A stretch of 6,679 nt of DNA from the NCBI GenBank assembly GCA_020853835.1, contig JADYYC010000353.1, positions 1 through 6,679 of the forward strand, in the 5' to 3' direction. Within the stretch, counting starts at the first letter, position 1. Each line of letters starts with the position of its first letter. Positions 1 to 6,679 of the stretch are shown in pieces. The notes beneath the pieces were generated by a model. It worked only from the letters and a program-made list of their open reading frames with translations, made no database searches and had not been told where the DNA came from. A program made the position numbers and the translations under genes. This DNA comes from Anaerolineales bacterium (GTDB lineage: Bacteria > Chloroflexota > Anaerolineae > Anaerolineales > UBA4823).

Positions 1-947
1 ATCACTTCCAGGTTGAACTTCTCCGCCCCCCCGACCACCAGCCAGGGCGCCAGGATCAACAGGCGCGGTTTCTCCTTTGCCAGCCGGTTTGCGCAGGGCG
101 GCGCCTCGTTCATCTGCACCCATTGCAGGTCGACGTAGGGTTCGAAGCGCGGGAACCCCCCCTCCCACAGGTTCGGGTAGCGCTGGCGCAGCCCTGCGCG
201 AATGCGCTCCAACCGCTCTTCCTGCATATCCTTCCAGCGCTCGACGGGGGCCTGGCTGGTGCGGTACCAGTGCAGGTATTCGCGCACCGACTTCCCCCAA
301 TAGCCCTGCGCGGCGCAGCGGATCCAAAAATCCCAGTCCTCCAGCCCCTCGCGCAGGCTTTCGTCATAGCCGCCCACGGCTTCGAGCACCGCCTTGCGGA
401 TCATAACCACGTGGTTGATGCGGTTTTTCTCGAGGTTAGCTGCCATATCCTGAAAACCGGACTGCCACAGATATTCCAGCGCCCCAAAGCCGGTCGAATA
501 GCCGCCCGCAAAGGCGTAGCGCGGGTAGCTCTCCAGAAACCACAGCCATTTTTCGGCCGCAGTCGGCTCCAGCAGGTCGTCGCTGTCCAGGTAAAGGATG
601 TAGTCGCTGCGCGCTGCGCGGTAGCCAGTGTTGCGCGCCGCCGGCAGCCCGCGGTTCTCAGGGTGGTCGATCACCCGCACCCGCGGATCAGACTGGCGAT
701 ACTCATCCAGGATGTGCAGCGAAACGGGTTCGTGGCTGCCATCGTTGACGATGAGCCACTCCCACTGCTGCAAAGACTGCTGCAGCACCGATTGGGCCGT
801 CTCACGAAAAACCTCGCCGGTGTTATAAAAAGGGGTCACGATCGAAACTGCCGGCGCGGCGGACGGATCGGCTGGGCGGTATCCGTACTGCGGCCGGCTG
901 GGGCTGACGGGCGTGTTCTGATAATCCGGGTTTTGGGGATCGACCAT
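1..947 (-). CDS. GT2-GT4 fusion glycosyltransferase, 3' end cut by window edge
   Basis: This reading frame runs off the window with 315 codons visible. Residues 34-230 form a GT2 (GT-A fold) domain: SIVTPFYN at 35-42, NDGS at 68-71, the metal-binding DSDD at 121-124, GGYDE at 192-196 and the acceptor-side EDWDFWIR at 203-210, followed by HWYR at 226-229. Such enzymes transfer a sugar from a nucleotide-sugar donor in the cytosol. After a charged linker (about 232-290), residues 293-315 read as the start of a GT4-type GT-B domain: a beta strand RLLILAPW, then VVGGAEKF, the usual GGaE signature. So this is a two-enzyme fusion whose second half lies outside the window. There are no membrane helices or signal peptide. 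The first 30 residues are Pro/Tyr-rich and probably disordered. The ATG at 947 is the only in-frame start after a TAG about 27 bases upstream; no Shine-Dalgarno is visible. It lies 64 bases after the heparinase-like gene, same strand. The GT2 call is near certain, the GT4 half probable. Confidence 0.92.
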   Translation of the reverse strand, partial: MVDPQNPDYQNTPVSPSRPQYGYRPADPSAAPAVSIVTPFYNTGEVFRETAQSVLQQSLQQWEWLIVNDGSHEPVSLHILDEYRQSDPRVRVIDHPENRGLPAARNTGYRAARSDYILYLDSDDLLEPTAAEKWLWFLESYPRYAFAGGYSTGFGALEYLWQSGFQDMAANLEKNRINHVVMIRKAVLEAVGGYDESLREGLEDWDFWIRCAAQGYWGKSVREYLHWYRTSQAPVERWKDMQEERLERIRAGLRQRYPNLWEGGFPRFEPYVDLQWVQMNEAPPCANRLAKEKPRLLILAPWLVVGGAEKFNLEV

Positions 948-961
948 GGTTTTATATCTAT

Positions 962-981
962 TTACAGCAATCTACAGCAAT
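962..981. repeat. 10-bp imperfect tandem repeat in intergenic gap
   Basis: TTACAGCAAT (962-971) is followed directly by CTACAGCAAT (972-981), in the 64-base gap between the heparinase-like gene and the GT2-GT4 gene. On the minus strand this places two copies of TTGCTGTA upstream of the GT start. Two copies could be a small protein-binding site or simple slippage; I see nothing that decides it. Confidence 0.3.
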
Positions 982-1011
982 TCCGGTTTGGATCATGTTT
1001 GGAGGCGCAGA

Positions 1012-3534
1012 TCATTCTGAGCCATCCAGATATCCCGCGAGTTTGAAATCGATCTGGCTGCCGTCCTTTTCGAGCCTCAAAACCGCCCCGGTCGGGTCTT
1101 TTAGGAAGCTTGCCTGTGAACCCGCCCAACCGGGGGGCAGCAAGACTGTGAGCAGCGAAAAACTGCCCCGCTGCTTTGGCGCATAGATCAGCTCGGTATA
1201 GCCGCTTTCCTCGAGCCAGGCTTCGTGGAGCTCGTCTTGAGCCAGCCGCCCATCGTAGCGGATAAATAATACCTCAGTCGAACCCCTGCCCTCGCCGAGC
1301 TGGTATCTACCATTAGCCTGTTGGGTTAATGGGCCCATAAAATGCCAGCTTATCGCGGCCCTGCCGTTATCCGGCCCTTTAACCTGATCGACGATCACGA
1401 CCGGGCCTCGATGATCGAACAGAATGCCCCGTCCCTGTTGCCATCCTCGCCAGCCGGAAATCATGGTACGGCTTTGATCCATCTCCGGCCCCGTCTCGAA
1501 CCGCTCGACCTCGGCGTAGAACGGCGGGTCCTGAGCCCAGGGGCTTCCTATTCCCGTGAGGGCATGCACCGCCGCGCTCAAGCCGGTGCGCCGGACGAGC
1601 AAGCTGTTCAAGTTCTCGCGCGGATTGCGCTTATCGCGCAGCAGGCTGCGCCCCACCGGCAGCCAGGAAAACGGCTTTCCAAGGTGTATCTCGGAAGCGA
1701 TCGGCTTGTTCTGGTAGATCAGGACGATTGAATTGGTCGCTTTGTAACGATGCCAGCCCGTAAAACGCAAATTCAAAAGCAGGTACAGCGAATCATCCTG
1801 CCAGCCATTGCGAAAGACGATCTTATCGGGAGCCAGGGGCCCAGCCCGGTTTGGCAGGCCCGAGTTCCCGAACATCAGGCAGGAACCCCAACCCATGGAT
1901 CGGCCCAACATCTCGGTGGAGCGCTCCAAACCGGGCTGTGCGCCTGGGTACTGGCCTTGCGCCTCCATATAATCGACCGCCCTGCCAGACAGCCACATTG
2001 CCACTTCTCCGAAATCTTGTCTGAGAATGCTCACTGCCTGACTTTGTCCGCCAGCCGCCTCGGATGAGAGATTGCCCGCCCAATAACCCATCTCGGCCGC
2101 TGAGCTTGCTGCGTAATGATTATAGCGCAGGGGGGAGCCGTCCGGGAGCGCCTGCAGCAAGAACCATTCAAACGAAAGCTGCACGTTCACCGGATCGGCC
2201 TGATGCCAGTACAGATATTGATACCAGGCGTTGCGCAGCCATTCGACCTGATAATTGTAAGTATCATCGGTGTTGCGAAAACGCTCAAGCCACCCGCGAG
2301 GGTTTTTTGCGAGGTACTCGCGGTTTTGAACAGCCAGCGCTGGATCCCCTAAACCGCTCACCTCCAGTATCGCCAGCAGCCCGGCGCCGCATTCCTGGTT
2401 TTCATAGGGGCCGCTCGGCCAGTGGGAAAATGCGATTGCGTAGAACCAATCCACCCAACCAATCGATAGCGCGCGCCGGTTGACCGCGCTGAACCACTCA
2501 GAGATGACCTTTTTCTCCTCGGTATTGAACAGCGAAGGGTTGCTTTGGGAAACCAGCCAGTAATAATAGACCCTTTGAGCCGCCAGACACTGGCCATATT
2601 TCACGCTGTTCTCTCTTTGTGTAAAAAGCATTTGCCTGGCTTCATTTAATAGCTCGTCGTGGAAACGCCTGGCCCAGGCCGCCTCGTTTTTCGCCAGCGC
2701 CAATACGCCGAATTCGGGGACGGTTTTCTGAGGGCTGCTTTCGATCAAATCCACCAGCCGCCCGAAGACTTCTCGCCCTTGATAAGTATTGGCTTCAGCC
2801 GCGGACTGCCCGCAAATAAACGGGGTAATATTTGAAATTCCCTCAAAGGTCGGGGCCTCCTGCGGGAAAAAACTGTTCTGGTAGACGCTTAGGGTATAGA
2901 AGGACCCCAGAGCACAAAATCCAACCAGGCTCAGGACCAGCCATGTGCGGCTGGCGTTGCCTTTCATCGCCGGGCTGCCCTTAGCTTGCGACCATTGCCG
3001 GTACGCGAGCGAGATCACCAGCCAATTGAAGCTCATCACACCCAATTGGATAGCGGCAAAAAACTCCTCCTCCGAGAAACGCTCCTCGATTTGCAGAACC
3101 GCGATAGCCGCTGCGCCTGCAATCCCGGCGATCAGGAGCTTAAACGCCGCCCTTCTCCAGGCGGACGAATTGCCAGACAGGCGGGCCTCCAACCAGATCA
3201 AAACCGCCCAACCGCTGATCAGCAAGAGCCAGGCTCCCAGAGTGCTGCGGCTTTGAAGATAAATCGCGGCGCTCACTCCCAGGATCAGCACGCCTCCCAA
3301 TTGGTCTATCAGCGGATTTTTGGAGAACAGGCGCTCCAGAACCCAGGCGAGGCCAAATACCCCCAGGATAAACCCCAGATGGGAGAGTAAATTTTGAAAC
3401 GAGAATTCCTGCCTGAAAAACCAGTGAACACCCTGTAAGACGACCAGCGAGAGGAAAACCCAGGCGCACAAACGCCATAAAGCCTTACGACTTCCTATAC
3501 GGCTGGCGGGGGCACTCTCGAACGAATTCGCCAT
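1012..3534 (-). CDS. Seven-helix membrane protein with extracytoplasmic heparinase II/III-like domain
   Basis: 840 residues. About seven hydrophobic helices occupy residues 19-40, 49-67, 77-93, 98-116, 131-148, 158-177 and 197-217. Basic residues cluster before helix 1, between 4 and 5 and between 6 and 7, so the positive-inside rule puts the N-terminus in the cytosol and residues 218-840 outside. That domain resembles the heparinase II/III (PL12/15/21-like) layout: an alpha-helical part (about 250-560) rich in Trp/Tyr, with LPDGSPLRYNHY at 463-474 like the catalytic-Tyr helix, then a beta-sandwich starting IVFRNGW (572-578), continuing RGILFDHRGPVVIVDQVKG (702-720) and ISWHF (728-732). The usual HxHxDxxS motif appears as HRYKATNS (595-602), so the second His and the Asp are missing. 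It may cleave, bind or modify a surface polysaccharide; activity is doubtful. The ATG at 3534 lies 44 bases after the upstream gene's stop; no clear ribosome site. Gene certain, fold assignment moderate. Confidence 0.75.
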   Translation of the reverse strand: MANSFESAPASRIGSRKALWRLCAWVFLSLVVLQGVHWFFRQEFSFQNLLSHLGFILGVFGLAWVLERLFSKNPLIDQLGGVLILGVSAAIYLQSRSTLGAWLLLISGWAVLIWLEARLSGNSSAWRRAAFKLLIAGIAGAAAIAVLQIEERFSEEEFFAAIQLGVMSFNWLVISLAYRQWSQAKGSPAMKGNASRTWLVLSLVGFCALGSFYTLSVYQNSFFPQEAPTFEGISNITPFICGQSAAEANTYQGREVFGRLVDLIESSPQKTVPEFGVLALAKNEAAWARRFHDELLNEARQMLFTQRENSVKYGQCLAAQRVYYYWLVSQSNPSLFNTEEKKVISEWFSAVNRRALSIGWVDWFYAIAFSHWPSGPYENQECGAGLLAILEVSGLGDPALAVQNREYLAKNPRGWLERFRNTDDTYNYQVEWLRNAWYQYLYWHQADPVNVQLSFEWFLLQALPDGSPLRYNHYAASSAAEMGYWAGNLSSEAAGGQSQAVSILRQDFGEVAMWLSGRAVDYMEAQGQYPGAQPGLERSTEMLGRSMGWGSCLMFGNSGLPNRAGPLAPDKIVFRNGWQDDSLYLLLNLRFTGWHRYKATNSIVLIYQNKPIASEIHLGKPFSWLPVGRSLLRDKRNPRENLNSLLVRRTGLSAAVHALTGIGSPWAQDPPFYAEVERFETGPEMDQSRTMISGWRGWQQGRGILFDHRGPVVIVDQVKGPDNGRAAISWHFMGPLTQQANGRYQLGEGRGSTEVLFIRYDGRLAQDELHEAWLEESGYTELIYAPKQRGSFSLLTVLLPPGWAGSQASFLKDPTGAVLRLEKDGSQIDFKLAGYLDGSE

Positions 3535-3578
3535 TTCGGTCAGTCTATGCGGCTGCCGCCACAGTGATGGAAGCGCGC

Positions 3579-5375
3579 CTAAGCCGCCTGGTGTGGAAGC
3601 GGCGCGGAGGAGGGTTGTGGCGGCTCAACAATTTTCGGTGTGAAGAGCAAGGGCCAGAAAAGCAGCGCCGCCAGGTAGATCGCATACTGCAGGCGGAAAT
3701 TCGGCCCCGTGAACGCAATGGTAAACCCGATCGCTTGCAGTACCAGCGGCGCTGATGCGATTAACAGCTTTAAGTCCCTATGTTTGATCGCTTGTACTGC
3801 GATTATGAAGATGAAAATATACAGGTAGAGGGCAGGGCGCCAGACCAGCCAACTGATTTGATTGTCGGTGGAAGTCACATAAACAAAAGCCGATACCCGG
3901 TCTCTCAGAAAAGGCAGCTTCGAATTATGCACAATTCCATAGGGGTTCGGATCCACCAGGTAGCGGGTATGTGACGCATTGTCTACAAAGCCGTAAGGAT
4001 CCCACACGATCCATAAGAAGGATCGCCGGCAGGTATAGTAGTAATACATCAAATTCGGTGAGCGGATGATCAAATTGACGCCTTTTTGCAGCAGGCTCTC
4101 GCGCTGCCCCGCGCCATCTTTCTGCTTGACGGCTTCGTACTGGGCAGAAAGATCACAGCTCCAATCGCTTGAGAGTGGGCGTATCGACTGGATCATCCCC
4201 TCCGCATACGATTCAGGGTCCGCCTCAGCCGCCAGGGAATAGAGCGAGAACAGGCTGGACGTGGCGTTTTCATACACGCCCTGGGTATTCACCCTGGCAA
4301 ACCGGTAGACAGGCCCCCGGATGAATAAAAATACCGCTGCAAAGACAACCACGGCGACCGCGACGCCTCTCCAAAATTTCCAATACAACACGATCATCAA
4401 GAGGAAAGTAGCCAGCACGATCGGCCAGCCGTTATGTCGAAAGCTGCTGACCAACACCCCGGTTACCCCCAGCAGGACGCCGTTCCAGCGGCCTTCCAGC
4501 CATCGCCCGCGCGTTACCCCAACGCGATACGCCAGGAAGGTGAATCCCAGCAGTGCCGTGCTGTAGAGGATGTCTTTCCACAATGTGTTGACCATCGTCC
4601 CGTTTACCGGGGAGAGCGCAAAAACCAGGCTGGCCAGCCATAAAATCGGCTTCGGCGCGCCCTGGGTCTCGAAGAAACCCAGGATGTATCCAGCCAGCAG
4701 CCCCAGCGCCAGGATCTGTACCAATGCCACCAGCGCCGGCGATGGATATATGTGCACCAGCAGCCAGAGGATAAATGTGTGCGATGCCGGATGGTGATCA
4801 GTGAAGTGGCCGCTCAGGGCCTGCCCCCATTGATTGAGCGAGTCAGCGCTCATCATCCCGGGCCAGTAGGCCAGCAGGTAGATCAGCCAGGCGAGCAGCA
4901 TGGGCAGCGCGTACAGCAGCCAACCCATGCGCCGTGTTGCGGCAGGCGCCGCTGACTTCGTTTGCAGCGTGGCAAACAAGGCGCTGGCTGCAAAAAGCAG
5001 CAGGCCTATTCCAAACCCGGCGCTGACAAGGAAGATGACCTTGTGTATCGCGGATTGCGGGAGGACGATATCCAGCGGTTTCAACATGCGCACGGGGATG
5101 TTGTGCGCCAGCCACACCCCTGCGCCCAGACAGCCTGCCAGCCACAGCCGCCGCCAGGTTGTTGGGTAATCTGATAACCTCGGAGAGAGCAGGCGGTTGA
5201 ACATCAGGAACACTGCCAGGCTGAAAAACGCCCACAAGTAGAGGTAAATAAACCCAGCGCTGAGCCGCCTCACAGGCGATTGCTGGTTCAACAGATAAAG
5301 GTACATGATCGCGAGCACCGCGCCGCTGGCGACGGCGGGAGCCCACTTCTTGATGATCGGAAGGGTTATTTTCAT
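3579..5375 (-). CDS. Polytopic GT-C-like membrane protein (DUF6020-like)
   Basis: 598 residues with roughly 13-15 hydrophobic helices and one large soluble stretch at about 355-510. The motif set recalls the DUF6020 family, which I take to be GT-C-type glycosyltransferases using polyprenyl-phosphate sugars: YWPGMMSADS at 170-179 with a candidate acidic residue D178 in an outward loop, HHPASHT at 194-200, TLWKD at 264-268, SFRHNG at 311-316 and PNFRLQYAIY at 558-567. The loop from 170 to 200 is predicted outside because basic clusters (QTKSAAPAATRR and RLLSPRLSDYPTTWRR) fall on the other side. Cys407 and Cys449 sit in or near the soluble stretch. The tail is Pro-rich (EPPQPSSAPLP). It is the first gene of the minus-strand set, about 50 bases behind an extended -10 promoter; an in-frame TGA near 5420 limits upstream starts, and the ATG lacks a clear Shine-Dalgarno. 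Likely role: adding sugars to a surface glycan or lipid-linked precursor. Donor and acceptor cannot be read from sequence. Confidence 0.8.
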   Translation of the reverse strand: MKITLPIIKKWAPAVASGAVLAIMYLYLLNQQSPVRRLSAGFIYLYLWAFFSLAVFLMFNRLLSPRLSDYPTTWRRLWLAGCLGAGVWLAHNIPVRMLKPLDIVLPQSAIHKVIFLVSAGFGIGLLLFAASALFATLQTKSAAPAATRRMGWLLYALPMLLAWLIYLLAYWPGMMSADSLNQWGQALSGHFTDHHPASHTFILWLLVHIYPSPALVALVQILALGLLAGYILGFFETQGAPKPILWLASLVFALSPVNGTMVNTLWKDILYSTALLGFTFLAYRVGVTRGRWLEGRWNGVLLGVTGVLVSSFRHNGWPIVLATFLLMIVLYWKFWRGVAVAVVVFAAVFLFIRGPVYRFARVNTQGVYENATSSLFSLYSLAAEADPESYAEGMIQSIRPLSSDWSCDLSAQYEAVKQKDGAGQRESLLQKGVNLIIRSPNLMYYYYTCRRSFLWIVWDPYGFVDNASHTRYLVDPNPYGIVHNSKLPFLRDRVSAFVYVTSTDNQISWLVWRPALYLYIFIFIIAVQAIKHRDLKLLIASAPLVLQAIGFTIAFTGPNFRLQYAIYLAALLFWPLLFTPKIVEPPQPSSAPLPHQAA

Positions 5376-5431
5376 GGGTGAGAGAGCGGCACTGTTTGAT
5401 TGGCAGCCACGCTTGGCTCAAAGCGACTTGC

Positions 5432-5440
5432 ATTATACCA
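5432..5440 (-). promoter_or_regulatory. Extended -10 promoter for the minus-strand operon
   Basis: Read on the minus strand this is TGGTATAAT: a perfect TATAAT with the TGn extension. No good -35 hexamer is found 16-18 bases upstream (AAAGAA at 17), as is common for extended -10 promoters. The start of transcription is expected near 5425, giving a leader of about 50 bases before the ATG at 5375. Confidence 0.6.
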
Positions 5441-5461
5441 TCAGCAAAGGAGGGTTCTTTT

Positions 5462-5470
5462 TGATATAAT
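5462..5470 (+). promoter_or_regulatory. Extended -10 promoter for the plus-strand gene
   Basis: TGATATAAT is a perfect TATAAT with the TGn extension. The position for a -35 box (about 5442-5447, CAGCAA) does not match consensus. The transcript should begin near 5477-5478, which coincides with an ATG at 5478, so the first reading frame would be leaderless or nearly so. The main ATG at 5529 would then have a leader of about 51 bases. A second copy of GATATAAT at 5523-5530 overlaps that start codon and is probably not a promoter for this gene. Confidence 0.6.
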
Positions 5471-5528
5471 TTGGGGCATGAACGAGGCTATGAACTACTT
5501 AAAGTTTGGATCTACGTGAGCGGATATA

Positions 5529-6679
5529 ATGATTCCAGGCTCTGATCGCCGTCTTCTAACAGACGCGAGGCTATTTATATTTTTACAGTTGGGGCTGGTG
5601 GTCCTGTTCATTGGAATGTACTTCTTCCAAGCCAATACAGGCCTGGCGGATAATGGTGACTTCATGCGCATGGCGGGGTGGTTCTCATCTGGCCCGATAG
5701 GTTTTAAACAAAACCGGCCTCCGGTGGGGACTCCAGAATTTGACTTGCGGTTTTTTCATTACTGGCTTCCGTATTGGAAGTTGGATTTTCCCCTCAAAGG
5801 CCACTATTTTAGCTCGGTGATCCTGTTGTGGTACCCCGGCGTCGTTATCCATTCCGTTTTGTTTACATCCCCAGTCCTTTATCTTCCCATTATGTCAGTT
5901 TTCCCCAAAGTTTTGACGCTGGTTTTTCTCTGGCTGGTCCTCAGATTTATCGGTAAGTATTCAAAGGTTAAAACTGTTCCAGCCTTGACGATCGCCGGGC
6001 CATTGACCCTGCTTCTCACAACGACCGACGTAGCCGCTTATTTCAACAGCTTTTATCAAGAGACTGCCTCCCTGGTTTTTTTACTGTTTGTGCTCGCATC
6101 CGTTGCCTACTTCCAGCCCAGGTCTGGCAGGTTGGGGTTTATCTTTTCTTTTTTGTCCGTCCTGCTCTTAGCAACTGCAAAAAGTAGCAACTTCTATTGG
6201 CCTTTTCTCGTGTTTCCTTTTCTGTTCCCCCTCGGCATGGCCCGCCGCAATCCAGCGCGTTTGATCCTTTTTCTCCTGGTTTTTGCACTATTGCCATTTG
6301 GGGCATCATTGCATTTTTTAAGGAGTTCCTACCAAAAACTAATTAACTCTTATGATAGCATCTATTATGGCCTCTTAGTGACGAGCGATCACCCTGCTGA
6401 TCTTCTCGAAAAAATCGGGTTGCCGGGCTCAGAATCTTGTGTCGGTGAGAACGCATTTACGACCACGGGTTCTGAGTGTATCGCCAGACTTAAGAACGAA
6501 TTGTCATATACCAAAACGCTTCAAATTATTATACTCGAACCAAAACTGCTGTTCACCGGCGTTCAGTGGATGGCCGGTAAAATGCAGAACTTATCAATTT
6601 CATATCTGGGAAAATACGCCATCGACGATCCACTGGTGAGAAACGAGCGGGTCTTGAATTTCTGGTCAAAACTCAAATA
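5529..6679 (+). CDS. Polytopic membrane protein, GT-C-like, 3' end cut by window edge
   Basis: 383 codons are visible before the window ends. I do not recognise it with certainty. Residues 15-35 form the first membrane helix, followed by an outward loop with GLADNGDFMRM (38-48), whose acidic pair D41/D45 sits where GT-C glycosyltransferases keep their catalytic acid. Further hydrophobic segments lie at about 95-115, 120-142, 150-168, 179-195, 203-217 and 243-262. Other likely family marks are YFNSFYQE (171-178) and AKSSNFYWP (217-225). A soluble stretch starts near 265 and carries Cys304 and Cys317, perhaps a disulphide. The NGDF and FNSxYxE pattern reminds me of WsfD-type glycan hexose transferases, but this is from memory and weak. 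ATG at 5529 is the first start after an in-frame TGA at 5517-5519; GTGA at 5516-5519 is a poor ribosome site. The gene diverges from the minus-strand set and has lower GC. Confidence 0.78.
   Translation, partial: MIPGSDRRLLTDARLFIFLQLGLVVLFIGMYFFQANTGLADNGDFMRMAGWFSSGPIGFKQNRPPVGTPEFDLRFFHYWLPYWKLDFPLKGHYFSSVILLWYPGVVIHSVLFTSPVLYLPIMSVFPKVLTLVFLWLVLRFIGKYSKVKTVPALTIAGPLTLLLTTTDVAAYFNSFYQETASLVFLLFVLASVAYFQPRSGRLGFIFSFLSVLLLATAKSSNFYWPFLVFPFLFPLGMARRNPARLILFLLVFALLPFGASLHFLRSSYQKLINSYDSIYYGLLVTSDHPADLLEKIGLPGSESCVGENAFTTTGSECIARLKNELSYTKTLQIIILEPKLLFTGVQWMAGKMQNLSISYLGKYAIDDPLVRNERVLNFWSKLK

Noticed and set aside
951..980. TTGCTG - 18 bases - TATAAA on the minus strand, a possible promoter for the GT2-GT4 gene
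   Set aside because: The expected transcription start would fall on or after the ATG at 947, so it could not give a normal message for this gene, and both boxes are weak.
123..1046. 307-codon open frame on the plus strand opposite the GT2 gene
   Set aside because: The minus-strand frame holds full GT2 motifs in the right order. The plus-strand frame gives a protein with no recognisable motifs and is a shadow expected from high-GC codon use.
3549..3559. GCGGC-T-GCCGC inverted repeat in the gap between the two membrane-protein genes
   Set aside because: The one-base loop cannot form a stable 5-bp hairpin, and there is no T-run on either side, so it is not a terminator.
4843..5433. 196-codon minus-strand frame overlapping the start of the GT-C-like gene
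   Set aside because: It is out of frame with the 598-residue membrane protein, has Arg/Ala/Pro-rich low-information composition and no domain signs.
5446..5454. AAAGGAGGG, a perfect Shine-Dalgarno sequence on the plus strand
   Set aside because: It lies upstream of the expected transcription start, and the only start codon at the right distance (TTG at 5461) is followed by TAA after one codon. The ATG at 5478 is too far away.
6439..6639. 66-codon plus-strand frame inside the plus-strand membrane protein gene
   Set aside because: The long frame starting at 5529 continues through it with coherent membrane-protein sequence; this is an out-of-frame shadow.

Overview
The window holds four protein genes that all look devoted to cell-surface glycan work: three on the minus strand in what looks like one operon, and one reading away from them on the plus strand. 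There are no RNA genes, mobile elements or CRISPR arrays that I can see. The outermost genes are cut by the window edges. Coding density, Pro/Trp-rich multi-pass membrane proteins, moderately high GC (about two thirds in samples of the minus-strand genes) and consensus extended -10 promoters indicate a bacterium. A Chloroflexota (Anaerolineae-type) genome is my best guess from the protein style, but this is an inference from memory and not proven by any marker gene here.

Layout. In transcription order on the minus strand: (1) 5375-3579, a polytopic membrane protein of 598 residues resembling the DUF6020 / GT-C class of lipid-sugar-dependent glycosyltransferases; (2) 3534-1012, an 840-residue protein with seven predicted membrane helices followed by a large domain that looks like the heparinase II/III polysaccharide-lyase fold, with its key catalytic motif altered; (3) 947 to beyond base 1, a cytosolic GT2 glycosyltransferase fused to the beginning of a GT4-type glycosyltransferase. 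Gaps are 44 and 64 bases with no terminator-like hairpin. On the plus strand, 5529 to beyond 6679 encodes another polytopic membrane protein with GT-C-like features and visibly lower GC.

Control region. The 153 bases between the divergent starts (5376-5528) hold two perfect extended -10 elements pointing in opposite directions, only 21 bases apart, so the two transcripts probably compete for polymerase. A 13-codon reading frame, in frame with the plus-strand gene and ending in TGA nine bases before its ATG, starts at the base where transcription is expected to begin.

Working model (inference). The fused cytosolic glycosyltransferase builds lipid-linked sugars or oligosaccharides, the GT-C-like membrane proteins add sugars from polyprenyl-phosphate donors on the outer face, and the membrane-anchored heparinase-like domain cuts, binds or tailors the polymer outside the membrane. 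The most unusual item is that heparinase-like protein, because of its seven-helix anchor and its non-canonical active site.
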